Below are positions 34,003-42,546 of a DNA stretch of 42,546 bases, in pieces. Within the stretch, counting starts at the first letter, position 1; every line of letters begins with the position of its first letter. Under the pieces are notes generated by a model. The model was not told the DNA's origin. It did not search any database and saw only the letters and a program-made list of their open reading frames with translations. The DNA is from an uncultured Dehalococcoidia bacterium (GTDB lineage Bacteria > Chloroflexota > Dehalococcoidia > Dehalococcoidales > UBA1222), in NCBI GenBank assembly GCA_903844845.1, contig CAIMVG010000022.1, positions 1 to 42,546 of the forward strand, read 5' to 3'. The position numbers were made by a program, and so were the translations under genes.

Positions 34003-35286
34003 TCACCACCCCCGTCTCATCTCCGGCCCTTGGCTCGCCGGGGCAGTCTCCGGCGTGAAGCCGCTCAGGATATACCTCATGCAATCCATGAGGTGGAACT
34101 TGGCCTTGTCCTCTATCTCGTTGGTGATGATGCCCGAGCAATCCGCTTTCCACTTGTAGACCGACAGCTCCGATAGCGTCAGCACCATGTCGTCGAAGAT
34201 GCGTATCTTGTCGAGCTCGAACATCCCCCGCACCTTGTCTATGCCCGCCCCCACGTTGCCCAACCTCGGCTCCTTTATGGGCCAGCCATGCGATGAGTAG
34301 CCCTGCCGTATTTCGTCTTCCTGATGGCTCCCGCCCGCCCGCGTGTCCACGTGCAGGCCGGCGGTGATGCGCTTGAATTCCTCGACGTGCTGGTAAGTCG
34401 AGCGCCCACCCCCGGGTAGGTATTCGTTGAACAGATAGAAGTAGCCGGTATCCGGGTCTTTGGCGAAGAAGAGCGCCGCCGGGTTGGCGGAGCCGAAGTC
34501 GTGCCCTGAATATACGCGCCACCTCTCGGGGATGGCGAAGCGCGGCACCTTGCATATCCTCTCGTTGAAACTCGAATAGATGAGCTGCCTGGGTGACACC
34601 TCATCGTCTTCGGCCATTATCTCCTGCCGGTAGGCCGTCTGGCTCATGTCCGCTGCGACTATCTTTAGCGCGTCCTGCGAGATGAAAGGATTGTCCCAGG
34701 ATGTGAAATGGAAAACTTCCCACATACCGCTCGTATCAGAGGCGGCCTTTTTGTAGAGTTTGGAGGCATGGAGCGGGTCCCGCGCTTTGGATACCCCGGC
34801 GGAGATTAAGGATGGCGGTGTGTAGATGAACACCGCGTCGCCGTTGTTATCGAGGAGCATGGGCTGGCCCACCACTTCCCAGGCGTCCTCGTTCATGAGT
34901 TGGTATTCGTCGAGGTAGAGGTCGTCGGCATAGTCGCCGCGGAGGGTGTCGGCGTTCCAGGCGGTCTTGGCCTTGATGCGCTGTTTGGTTCCGACGAGCT
35001 CGATGGTGCGGTCGGACTTGTCCACCTTGTAGACGCCCGCGCTTATCGGTGCCGCGAGGGCGCGGAGAACTTCGAACCAGAAAGCGTCCGTCTGTTCAGC
35101 AGTAGGAGCGGCGTATAACTGCCGGCGCTTTTTTAGAAAACGTTCCACCGCGCGGGTGGCAATACCGACGGTCTTCCCGCCCCGCCGTCCCGCCTTGATG
35201 ACGATGCGTTTCTTGCCGGAGAAGACGAAGGCGTGCTGGAAAGCGTGTTTCTCGGTAGCGCGGAGGTGCGCGACGGGGTTATCCAT
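34003..35286 (-). CDS. terL: Terminase large subunit
   Basis: This is the 427-residue packaging motor. The ATPase domain has Walker A AGRRGGKT (residues 32-39), Walker B LYLDE (123-127) and coupling motif FIYTPPS. The C-terminal RNase-H-like nuclease shows GHDFGSANPAALFF (first metal Asp) and later acidic residues (DKVRGMFELDKI, then DCMRY). It overlaps the small subunit gene by 8 bases. The protein is intact and on the minus strand. The packaging type (pac or cos) cannot be told by eye. Confidence 0.95.
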   Translation of the reverse strand: MDNPVAHLRATEKHAFQHAFVFSGKKRIVIKAGRRGGKTVGIATRAVERFLKKRRQLYAAPTAEQTDAFWFEVLRALAAPISAGVYKVDKSDRTIELVGTKQRIKAKTAWNADTLRGDYADDLYLDEYQLMNEDAWEVVGQPMLLDNNGDAVFIYTPPSLISAGVSKARDPLHASKLYKKAASDTSGMWEVFHFTSWDNPFISQDALKIVAADMSQTAYRQEIMAEDDEVSPRQLIYSSFNERICKVPRFAIPERWRVYSGHDFGSANPAALFFAKDPDTGYFYLFNEYLPGGGRSTYQHVEEFKRITAGLHVDTRAGGSHQEDEIRQGYSSHGWPIKEPRLGNVGAGIDKVRGMFELDKIRIFDDMVLTLSELSVYKWKADCSGIITNEIEDKAKFHLMDCMRYILSGFTPETAPASQGPEMRRGW

Positions 35287-35764
35287 CGTAACGCACTTCG
35301 ACGATCTGCGGCCCCCCGTCCTTGCCGCATATTTCCTGCTTGTCGCTGAATCCGAGGATATTCTTTGACAGCCATATCTGCATGATGATGTTGGGTTCGC
35401 GCCCGCCGGTGAAGACTTGCTTCCCGTTTTTATATACCGGCTGGTTGAACGTGTCCAGCTCCGGGGTGCCCGGGCATCCTTTGGCAGATTCCCACATGAG
35501 GCTGCGCAGGCTGGTCTTGCCCCTGGCCTTGCCGTCTTCGTATTTTTGGAGGAAGTCCGGGTCGTTCTTCTTGTGGTTCGTGATGGTAGAGCGGTTTACT
35601 CTGAGTTTGGCCGCTATCTCTTCGTCTGTGCACTGATCCTCAAGGAGTACCTGCATCTTTTGCATCTGTTCTTCGGTGAATTTTATAGCAGGCCGCCCGC
35701 CGTGGTTCGGCGCGGCTGTTTCGCTAGGTTTTTCCGGGATGATGGGTTTATCGTTTTCAGTCAT
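35279..35764 (-). CDS. terS: Terminase small subunit
   Basis: This 161-residue DNA-recognition subunit begins at MTENDKPIIPEK (35764), with AGGAG 7 bases upstream; the ATG at 35785 lies before that site. The HTH (DEEIAAKLRVNRSTITNHKKNDP, about residues 50-75) and a helical KARGKTSLRSLMWESAKG segment for oligomerisation are typical, with a C-terminal beta segment. It is the first gene of the late block and divergent from the restriction-modification locus. Confidence 0.82.
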   Translation of the reverse strand: MTENDKPIIPEKPSETAAPNHGGRPAIKFTEEQMQKMQVLLEDQCTDEEIAAKLRVNRSTITNHKKNDPDFLQKYEDGKARGKTSLRSLMWESAKGCPGTPELDTFNQPVYKNGKQVFTGGREPNIIMQIWLSKNILGFSDKQEICGKDGGPQIVEVRYDG

Positions 35765-35802
35765 GATTTTCTCCTGTGTCGTCATAGCGCGTTTCCCTGT
35801 GT

Positions 35803-35882
35803 GTCATTGCGAAGCCACGCAGTGGCTGTGGCAATCTCGTTCCCTATCCCCTGTCATGCCGGAGCGTACATCCGGCATCCAT
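35803..35882. repeat. Composite dispersed repeat, copy B
   Basis: The same series of parts as 26718-26804: GTCATTGC, a hairpin (35813-35818 with 35822-35827), GTGGCAATC..CGTTCCC, spacer, and a second palindrome (35856-35863 with 35871-35878) ending ATCCAT. It lies in the 208-base divergent gap between terS and mod, a likely junction of modules. Confidence 0.75.
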
Positions 35883-35920
35883 TCGCCTCATCCCGTTCTC
35901 TTATTTTTATCTTTCGGCAA

Positions 35921-35929
35921 TGTTATACT
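35921..35929 (+). promoter_or_regulatory. Extended -10 promoter of the restriction-modification locus
   Basis: TGTTATACT has the TGN extension plus a near-consensus -10 at 35924-35929, 43 bases before the mod start. Extended -10 promoters can act with a poor -35, and none is clear here. Confidence 0.5.
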
Positions 35930-35972
35930 GGTGACGCTAATTCGTTCACGACTGCCCACGGAGGATATGATA

Positions 35973-37883
35973 ATGACCGATCAACCGGAAAGACTTGACC
36001 TGGGGTCCCCCGATATCGCTGCGAAAAAGATACAAGATCTCTTATTTTTATTTCCCGAGATTCGAACTGAGGATAGCAAAATAGATTTCGACCGTCTCAA
36101 GTCGGTATTGGGTGAGACGATTGATATTGGCAAGGAACGCTACGGCATGAACTGGCCAGGCAAAGCTGCCTGTTTCAATACGATTCAGCGACCTAGTATG
36201 GCTACTCTCCGTCCCGCTCCCGAAGAAAGCGTCAACTTTGATACCACAGAAAACCTCATCATTGAAGGAGACAATCTTGAGGTTTTAAAACTTCTCCAGA
36301 AGTCTTATTTGTGCAAAATCAAGATGATCTATATTGATCCGCCCTACAATACGGGGAATGATTTTATATACCCGGATAACTTTACCGAGAGCTTGCAGAC
36401 CTATCTGGAATATACCGGACAAGTGGGCACTGAAGGAAAGAAATTCGGAACGAACATGGAAACGGACGGCCGCTTTCATTCCAAGTGGATGAATATGATG
36501 TACCCTCGTCTTTATCTGGCGAGAAATCTGCTCAGAGAAGACGGGGTAATCTTTATATCTATCGATGATGGCGAAATCGATAATCTTAGAAAAATCTGTA
36601 ATGAGGTTTTTGGGGAAGAGTGCTTCGCTGGTTGTGTCACTCGCGTTACAGGTACACCAACTGGCGGGGGTAATAAGGCTTTGGTCAACGAAATCGATTA
36701 CGTCCTTGTCTATTTTAAGGCTCCAGACGTCAAAATCGAAGGTTTACCATTTACTGAAGATGATGCAGAAATCTACACGAAGAATGATGAGGATGGGTCG
36801 TATCTTACTCGCCCGTTACGGAGGACAGGCGGTGAAGACCGTCGCGAGGATCGTCCAACAATGTACTTTCCCCTGTTAGCGCCTGACGGACAAAAAGTGT
36901 ATCCCATTGCGCCAGCAGGTTACCAAAGCAGGTGGATCTGTGGCAAAGATAGATATGATGAACTTGAACGTGCAGGTCTAATAGAATGGAATAAAGTCAA
37001 AAAAAACGATCATGAAATATGGCAGGTTTATCAGAAGTTCTATCTGGAAGGCCGTCTCAAGCAACCGTCAAATCTTTGGTCTGAGTTGGAAGGGAATAAA
37101 AAAGCCACACGCGATTTAAAAATTATGTTTGACGGCACAAAAATCTTCAATTTCCCGAAACCCATCGGTTTGCTCAGACAAATAATCCAACTATCTGCCG
37201 ACGAAACACAGTCAATCGTACTCGACTTCTTCGCCGGTTCAGGCACCACTGGACATGCGGTCATGGCCCAGAACGTCGTCGACGGCGGCAATCGTCGCTA
37301 TATTCTTGTCCAGCTTCCGGAACAACTTGATATTGAAAGTAAAGTCCAGAAGATACCAGCAGAATTTTGCGATAAACTGGGCATCCCTCGCAACATCGCG
37401 GAGTTAACCAAGGAACGCCTGCGTCGGGCTTCGAAGAAGATACGGGAAGAAAACCCCATGTTCGCGGGTGACCTTGGTTTTCGGGTCTTCAAGCTCGCTG
37501 AATCCAACTTCAAGCCTTGGAACGCGCAGGGAGCGCAGGATGCGCAGACGCTGGAGAAGCAACTTGATTCTCACATTGACCACATTCGCGAGGATCGCAG
37601 CCCTGAGGACATTCTCTATGAAATTCTCTTGAAAAGTGGCTTTTCACTAACGATGCCCGTTGAAAACATAATCCTTGCTGGCAAGACGGTGTATAGCGTG
37701 GCGGTTGGGGCTATGCTTATTTGCCTTGAGAATCAAATTACAATTGAGCTCATCCGTAGTATTGCAGAAAAAAAGCCTGAGCGAGTGGTTTGTTTGGACC
37801 AAGGCTTTGCCGGTAATGACCAGCTTAAAACCAACGCGGTTCAAACGTTTAAAACGCGTGGCATCACATTTAGAACAGTCTAA
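35973..37883 (+). CDS. mod: Type III restriction-modification DNA methyltransferase (Mod)
   Basis: The 636-residue adenine-N6 methyltransferase and specificity subunit. The start at MTDQPERLDL has GGAGG at 8 bases; the frame upstream (to 35676) lies across terS and is not coding here. The order of motifs is beta class: DPPYNTGND (catalytic, residues 122-130) precedes LDFFAGSGTTGHA (AdoMet-binding, about 413-424). A target-recognition region lies between them, and the C-terminal 160 residues are variable. Coupled with rhuM and res downstream, it forms one plus-strand operon that can modify the host and, with Res, cleave foreign DNA. Confidence 0.94.
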   Translation: MTDQPERLDLGSPDIAAKKIQDLLFLFPEIRTEDSKIDFDRLKSVLGETIDIGKERYGMNWPGKAACFNTIQRPSMATLRPAPEESVNFDTTENLIIEGDNLEVLKLLQKSYLCKIKMIYIDPPYNTGNDFIYPDNFTESLQTYLEYTGQVGTEGKKFGTNMETDGRFHSKWMNMMYPRLYLARNLLREDGVIFISIDDGEIDNLRKICNEVFGEECFAGCVTRVTGTPTGGGNKALVNEIDYVLVYFKAPDVKIEGLPFTEDDAEIYTKNDEDGSYLTRPLRRTGGEDRREDRPTMYFPLLAPDGQKVYPIAPAGYQSRWICGKDRYDELERAGLIEWNKVKKNDHEIWQVYQKFYLEGRLKQPSNLWSELEGNKKATRDLKIMFDGTKIFNFPKPIGLLRQIIQLSADETQSIVLDFFAGSGTTGHAVMAQNVVDGGNRRYILVQLPEQLDIESKVQKIPAEFCDKLGIPRNIAELTKERLRRASKKIREENPMFAGDLGFRVFKLAESNFKPWNAQGAQDAQTLEKQLDSHIDHIREDRSPEDILYEILLKSGFSLTMPVENIILAGKTVYSVAVGAMLICLENQITIELIRSIAEKKPERVVCLDQGFAGNDQLKTNAVQTFKTRGITFRTV

Positions 37884-37893
37884 GGGAGCTGCT

Positions 37894-38934
37894 ATGAGCG
37901 ACGAGATAGTACCGCAGGAAAATGACATCATTTTCTACTCTACGCCAGAAGGCAATGTAGTCGTTGAAGTCGTTTATTCGGATGAATCATTCTGGCTGAG
38001 CCAGAAGAAAATGGCCGAGCTATTTGGGGTCGAAGTTAGTACCATCAATTATCATATCAAGGAAATTTATTCTGCCGGCGAACTCAAATCGGAGGCAACT
38101 GTTCGAAAATTTCGAATAGTTCAAGATGAAGGGGGGCGGCAGGTAACTCGCGAAGTGGATTTGTATAACCTTGATGCCATCATTTCAGTAGGATACCGCG
38201 TCAATAGCCGCCAGGCCACTCAATTCCGCATTTGGGCAACGGACACGCTCCGAGAGTTCATTATCAAAGGTTTTGTCCTGGACGACGAGCGTCTCAAACA
38301 GGGAAAACGTTTCGGCAAGGACTATTTCGATGAGTTGCTGGAACGTATCAGGGAAATTCGTGCCAGCGAACGTCGTTTTTACCTCAAGATTACCGATATT
38401 TACGAACAATGCAGCGTTGACTACAACCGTGAGGCGGAAATAACTCAAACTTTCTTTAAAACCGTACAGAATAAATTACATTGGGCCATCACAGGAAAAA
38501 CCGCTGCTGAGCTTATTGCTGAAAGGGCGAGCGCTGCCAAACCACATATGGGCTTGCAAACCTGGAAGAACGCCCCTCACGGCAAGGTCATGAAATCCGA
38601 CGTCAGCGTCGCCAAGAACTATCTTGAAGAGAAAGAGCTCAAAGAACTTGAGCGAATCGTCACCATGTACCTTGATTACGCAGAAAATCAGGCCGCCCGC
38701 CGAATACCTATGAAGATGACCGATTGGATAAAGAAGCTTGATGCCTTTCTTACATTCAATGAATATCAAATTCTGGATGACGCCGGGCATGTTTCCCATG
38801 AAGTCGCGGTAAAATTGGTCGAGGAAGAATACGGCAAGTTCCGTATAATTCAAGACAGAGATTACGAGAATGATTTTGAAAGGGAAGCAAAGAAGATCAC
38901 CGAGTCTCATAAACCTGCCAAGAAAAAGGAATGA
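37894..38934 (+). CDS. RhuM-family protein in the restriction-modification operon
   Basis: This is a 346-residue protein of the RhuM (virulence protein, Fic/DOC-associated) family. FWLSQKKMAELFGVEVSTINYHIKEIY is an HTH-like DNA-binding start; RQVTREVDLYNLDAIISVGYRVNS with the following RQATQFRIWATDTLREFI is the family core. The C-terminal part is helical and basic. GGGAG lies 5 bases before the ATG, and it ends with ATGA overlap into res. RhuM genes are known from pathogenicity and defence islands but lack an assigned biochemical function. Its position between mod and res suggests co-regulation. Confidence 0.9.
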   Translation: MSDEIVPQENDIIFYSTPEGNVVVEVVYSDESFWLSQKKMAELFGVEVSTINYHIKEIYSAGELKSEATVRKFRIVQDEGGRQVTREVDLYNLDAIISVGYRVNSRQATQFRIWATDTLREFIIKGFVLDDERLKQGKRFGKDYFDELLERIREIRASERRFYLKITDIYEQCSVDYNREAEITQTFFKTVQNKLHWAITGKTAAELIAERASAAKPHMGLQTWKNAPHGKVMKSDVSVAKNYLEEKELKELERIVTMYLDYAENQAARRIPMKMTDWIKKLDAFLTFNEYQILDDAGHVSHEVAVKLVEEEYGKFRIIQDRDYENDFEREAKKITESHKPAKKKE

Positions 38935-41912
38935 AGCTTCAATTCGATCCCAATCAACCCTTCCAGCTTGCCGCTATGGCTGCGGTAACTGAACTGTTCG
39001 AAGGCCAACCTCAGGGGCCCCCGGAATATTCCGTTATCAAGTTAGGCGAAATGGGTGGTATCTTTGCAGGACAACATCAAACAGAGTTGGGCGCCGGCAA
39101 TAGCCTGCTGTTAGCCGAAGACAAATTGTTATCCAACACCCGGGCTATCCAGATTCGCAATGACATTGAAGTGGTTGATACTTCAAAGCCACTTGAAGCC
39201 TGGGATATTTTCGACGGCCCCGCTAACAAGACCCGCAGATGTCCGCATTTCTCGGTTGAAATGGAAACCGGCACTGGCAAAACTTATGTGTACCTTCGAA
39301 CTATTTTCGAACTGTCCCAACGATACGGTTTTCAGAAGTTCATTATCGTCGTTCCGAGCATCGCTATTCGCGAAGGTGTCCTCAAGAACATCGAGATTAC
39401 CGCTGAGCATTTTCGAGCTATATATAACGGCCTTCCCTTCGAGCATTTCGTTTATGACGCCAAAAAGGTGAATCGCCTGCGTCAGTTTGCGGTAAGCAAT
39501 AACCTGCAGATATTGATTATCAATATCGACGCTTTCCGTAAAAATTTCACGGGCACGGAGGCCGAACAGAAGAGTAACGTTATCTACAAAGAAAGCGACA
39601 AACTTTCAGGGCGTCAACCCATTGAGTTCGTGCAGGCGGCCCGCCCTATCGTAATAATTGATGAACCTCAAAGCGTGGATAGCACCGAAAAATCGCAGGA
39701 AGCTATCAAGGCTCTGAATCCTCTGTGCACGCTCAGATATTCAGCTACACACCGCAATCCTTATAACCTCGTTTATCGTCTCGATCCCGTCCGTGCGTTC
39801 GAACTTAAGTTGGTGAAACAAATTGTGGTGGCCAGCGCCACTGCCGAAGGCGGGGCAAACGATGCTTTCGTGCGTGTGGAGAGTATCGATTATAAGAATG
39901 GTATCAAAGCTAAATTACGTATACTCGCACAGACAAACGATGGGCCGAAAGAAAAATCCATTACGGTTAAAAATGGTGCGGATCTTTTTGTCGTCTCAAA
40001 TGAGCGGGCTAGTTATCAACAGGGTTTTTCGATTGCCGAAATCAATGCCGAGCCTGGTAACGAATTTATCAGATTTAGTAATGGCCGCGTACTCCGATTA
40101 AACGAAGAAAGCGGCGGGCAACGCGAAGATATCTGGCGTACGCAAATTAAACACACGATCAAGAAACACCTTGAAAAGGAATTATTGGTACGAGCACGCG
40201 GTATCAAGGTATTGAGCCTGTTTTTTGTTGACCGTGTTGCCAATTACCGTGATTACGACGAAGCCGGACAACCCGTCAAAGGGAAATTCGCGCATGCTTT
40301 CGAGACCGAATTATTGGTTTTTGCCAAAGAGGAACGTTATAAGGAACTGGATTGGCTCAAATGGCCGATAGAAAAATTACATGATGGTTATTTTGCCCAA
40401 GACAGGAAAGGTGTCTACAAAGACACCCGCGGCGATACCGAAGCCGATGATAAAGTCTACGACCTTATAATGAAAAAGAAGGAGCAGTTGCTTTCGACGG
40501 ACGAACCTCTGCGCTTTATCTTTAGCCATTCCGCGCTGAGAGAAGGTTGGGACAACCCTAACGTTTTCCAGATATGCACGCTTAACGAGACAAGAAGCTC
40601 CGTAAAAAAGCGGCAGGAAATTGGGCGTGGTTTGCGACTGCCCGTAGATCAGAACGGGTTGCGCGTTTTCGACGATTCGATAAACAAACTATATATCATG
40701 GCTAATGAAAGCTATGAAGATTTTGCCCGCGCGTTACAGACTGAATACGAGGAAGATTGTGGCGTCACATTCGGCAAGGTTCCGATTACCGCGTTTGCCA
40801 AGCTGATGCGAATCGTTGATGGCATGGAGAAACCCATTGGGCGCGAACATGGCGAAGCCATACAGGCAAATCTAGTCAAACAGATGATGATTGACGTCGA
40901 CGGACGTATACAACCCAAATTTGATCCGCAGGGTAAAGATTTTAACTTGGAATTGCCTGAGTCATACGTTGACCTTACTTCACAGGTAATCGACTTGTTA
41001 TCATCCTATCAAACGGAGCGTCATATTAGTAAAGACAAAGATGAAGGGCCTAACCGTCTCAAAAAGGAAGTTAAGTTAAGCCCCGAGTTCAAGGCTTTGT
41101 GGGACAGAGTTAAGCCTAGGACTACCTACCGCGTTGAGTTTGATACGGAAAAGCTAGTCGTGAAAGCCGCAGACGCTCTTAAGCACATGAGTAAAATTGA
41201 ACTGCCGAAAATCAGCGTAATAACAGGTCGGGTTGGCGTCACAAAGGCTGGTGTAACTTCTGCGGCGATAGGCGTGTCAGAAGAACAAATTTCAAATACC
41301 GCGATTCAACTGCCCGACTTGCTAACATATTTGCAGAACGAGACAGAGTTAACGCGTTCGACGCTTGTACGAATATTGAAGAAATCGGGCCGCCTGGGTG
41401 AAATTTTCAATAATCCCCAACGCTTCATGGATGCTGTGGCCGCAATTCTTAAATATGAATTGCATCGCCTTATTGTGGATGGAATCAAATATGAATTAAT
41501 CCCTGGGTCCGGATCAGATGCGGAATGGGAACAGATCTTGTTCAAAAACGAAGAACTGATCAACTATTTATCCGCTTTGAAGGTGAACCATTCTATCTAT
41601 GAGTATGTGGTTTATGACTCAATTATCGAGCGCGACTTTGCCAAGGCTTTGGACAAACGAGAGGATATCAAACTATTCGTAAAATTGCCCGGCTGGTTCG
41701 AGATAGATACTCCCGTCGGCAAATATAACCCTGACTGGGCAATCGTGAGACAAGATGGACAGGCGTTTTACTTGATTAGAGAGACTAAAGCAACGTTAGA
41801 TTTTCTAAAGCTTCGAACTGATGAGGCTGATAAGGTCAGATGTGGGCAACGTCATTTTGAATTACTTGGAGTCCCTTTTGCAGTCGTTACGAACGCAGAC
41901 CAAGTAACTTAG
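38931..41912 (+). CDS. res: Type III restriction endonuclease subunit (Res)
   Basis: This 993-residue helicase-nuclease pairs with Mod to cut DNA with unmodified sites. SF2 motifs include Walker A METGTGKT (111-118), motif II IIDEPQ, LRYSATHRNPYN as motif III, and HSALREGWDNPNVF with IGRGLRLP as motifs V and VI. The C-terminal nuclease pattern NPDWAIV...FYLIRETK places D935, E951 and K953 in a PD-(D/E)XK arrangement. No frameshift or stop is seen, so the enzyme is likely active. It overlaps rhuM by 4 bases. Confidence 0.95.
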   Translation: MKLQFDPNQPFQLAAMAAVTELFEGQPQGPPEYSVIKLGEMGGIFAGQHQTELGAGNSLLLAEDKLLSNTRAIQIRNDIEVVDTSKPLEAWDIFDGPANKTRRCPHFSVEMETGTGKTYVYLRTIFELSQRYGFQKFIIVVPSIAIREGVLKNIEITAEHFRAIYNGLPFEHFVYDAKKVNRLRQFAVSNNLQILIINIDAFRKNFTGTEAEQKSNVIYKESDKLSGRQPIEFVQAARPIVIIDEPQSVDSTEKSQEAIKALNPLCTLRYSATHRNPYNLVYRLDPVRAFELKLVKQIVVASATAEGGANDAFVRVESIDYKNGIKAKLRILAQTNDGPKEKSITVKNGADLFVVSNERASYQQGFSIAEINAEPGNEFIRFSNGRVLRLNEESGGQREDIWRTQIKHTIKKHLEKELLVRARGIKVLSLFFVDRVANYRDYDEAGQPVKGKFAHAFETELLVFAKEERYKELDWLKWPIEKLHDGYFAQDRKGVYKDTRGDTEADDKVYDLIMKKKEQLLSTDEPLRFIFSHSALREGWDNPNVFQICTLNETRSSVKKRQEIGRGLRLPVDQNGLRVFDDSINKLYIMANESYEDFARALQTEYEEDCGVTFGKVPITAFAKLMRIVDGMEKPIGREHGEAIQANLVKQMMIDVDGRIQPKFDPQGKDFNLELPESYVDLTSQVIDLLSSYQTERHISKDKDEGPNRLKKEVKLSPEFKALWDRVKPRTTYRVEFDTEKLVVKAADALKHMSKIELPKISVITGRVGVTKAGVTSAAIGVSEEQISNTAIQLPDLLTYLQNETELTRSTLVRILKKSGRLGEIFNNPQRFMDAVAAILKYELHRLIVDGIKYELIPGSGSDAEWEQILFKNEELINYLSALKVNHSIYEYVVYDSIIERDFAKALDKREDIKLFVKLPGWFEIDTPVGKYNPDWAIVRQDGQAFYLIRETKATLDFLKLRTDEADKVRCGQRHFELLGVPFAVVTNADQVT

Positions 41913-42546
41913 CCCCACCCCGTTCAGTCGCGCTTCCTGCCACGTCCGCTCGACTGAACCCGCCCCCCGATGATACTGACGGCGAGGGTGACGCTTCTTG
42001 TGGCTATAGTGGCTTTACCCTGCCGATCTGCTTCGCAGTGGCTAGGGTAAAGCATTTGTATCAAACAGAGGGCACGAGGTTGTTGTCTCCACCCCTGCCA
42101 GTCGCCGCTCCGGACGCCGCACCGACTGGCACCTGCCCCGCCAAAATCCACGTTCTGCTTTCCCGTGTTCCGGTCTGGCTCGTTCTTTCGCGGCGCACCC
42201 CGTCAAGGAGGTAGGTGTTTGCCGGGTTGCAGCCGTTATCCTGTTAATTATCGGATGTCCTGCCCTGGGGCATGTATTCACAGCCCCCGCCACCTGCCAG
42301 TCGTCCGCTCACACGCCGCCGACTGGCCCCCGCATCTGAAAAGTCTTGAGTGTGTCCCCCAGTAACAGCCCGCACACCGCGGACTGTTACCCGCCCCCCA
42401 ATCAACTTGCGCCAAGCGGGAGGTTGAAACGGTCACTCGCCAGTTCATGCCTAATAAGTTGGCGATGGCTATAACTGGCTCGTTCCCTCGTGCGCCGCTC
42501 CGTCACCGCTAATTGTTCGCCGGAGCGTCGCACGTTCTTTGTTGCC
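41913..42546. other. Gene-free hairpin-rich region at the right edge
   Basis: There is no ORF with a believable start, codon use or family. At least seven hairpins are present: 41922-41930/41951-41959 (9 bp), 42012-42021/42044-42053 (10 bp with a nested CTGC-TTC-GCAG), 42096-42104/42123-42131 (9 bp), 42296-42303/42320-42327 (8 bp), 42362-42368/42384-42390 (7 bp), 42437-42442/42460-42465, and 42489-42502/42521-42534 (13 of 14). Several arms share (G)CCAGTCG...CGACTGG(C), and CCGCCCC-type tracts follow several hairpins. CTGGCTCGTT recurs exactly 300 bases apart (42175, 42475). Role unknown. Confidence 0.7.

Noticed and set aside
33917-34555. A 212-residue minus-strand ORF overlapping terL.
   Set aside because: It is out of frame with terL, Arg/Gly-rich, and an artefact of GC-rich coding sequence.
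35676-35972. A longer Mod protein starting at 35676.
   Set aside because: The extension overlaps terS in antisense and has a cysteine- and phenylalanine-rich unnatural composition; a strong GGAGG precedes 35973.
42165-42365. A 66-residue plus-strand ORF in the hairpin region.
   Set aside because: It crosses two hairpins, has no ribosome-binding site at a suitable distance and has no protein-like pattern.
41922-42534. The hairpin series looked like integron attC sites in a cassette array.
   Set aside because: The stems do not carry the RYYYAAC / GTTRRRY core pair, no integron integrase is seen, and there are no cassette ORFs between them.
41913-42546. CRISPR array next to a defence locus.
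   Set aside because: There are no exact regular repeats with equal spacers, and no cas genes are present.

Overview
The window looks like a chromosomal segment of a Dehalococcoidia-type bacterium (Chloroflexota; Dehalococcoides or Dehalogenimonas relatives). The evidence is the operon order ilvB-ilvN-ilvC-leuA-leuC-leuD-leuB-cimA, several TTG starts, and the conserved hypothetical genes around it. This assignment is an inference from gene order and protein style; no database was searched.

Bases 1-9560 hold a compact plus-strand operon for branched-chain amino acids: acetolactate synthase (large subunit cut by the window edge, plus the small subunit), ketol-acid reductoisomerase, 2-isopropylmalate synthase, isopropylmalate isomerase subunits, isopropylmalate dehydrogenase and citramalate synthase. 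An unrecognised 160-residue gene sits between leuC and leuD. CimA supplies 2-oxobutyrate from pyruvate for isoleucine, and LeuA/C/D/B make leucine. Bases 9650-14575 hold chromosomal single genes: two conserved hypotheticals, a short archaeal-type thymidylate synthase-like protein, a short-chain dehydrogenase, a J-domain protein and a putative lipoprotein.

A tRNA-Lys(CTT) at 14638-14710 is followed after 37 bases by a tyrosine integrase, the typical left edge of an integrated element. From 15.8 to 35.8 kb the minus strand carries a phage structural and lysis block. In transcription order it contains the terminase subunits, portal, scaffold-like protein, major capsid, decoration-like protein, fibre/tail-type proteins, small membrane proteins, a cysteine-peptidase-like protein and an HTH protein. 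Plus-strand cargo genes (morons), visibly more AT-rich, break up this block: an HTH protein, two tandem superinfection-immunity/SHOCT membrane proteins, a membrane-anchored protein, and a zinc-ribbon/transmembrane/transglutaminase-like protein.

Between two tail genes lies a 1867-bp insertion bounded by 24-bp direct repeats. It holds a decayed IS1595-family transposase, a hicB-hicA toxin-antitoxin pair and small ORFs. The repeat duplicates the stop/SD/start junction, so neither tail gene is broken.

Bases 35973-41912 are a plus-strand Type III restriction-modification locus with a RhuM-family gene between mod and res. The last 630 bases have no convincing gene but contain a dense series of perfect or near-perfect hairpins and 300-bp-spaced repeats of unknown role. 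No right attachment site was recognised, so the element probably continues past the window. Tape-measure, tail-tube, replication and CI-type repressor genes were not recognised.
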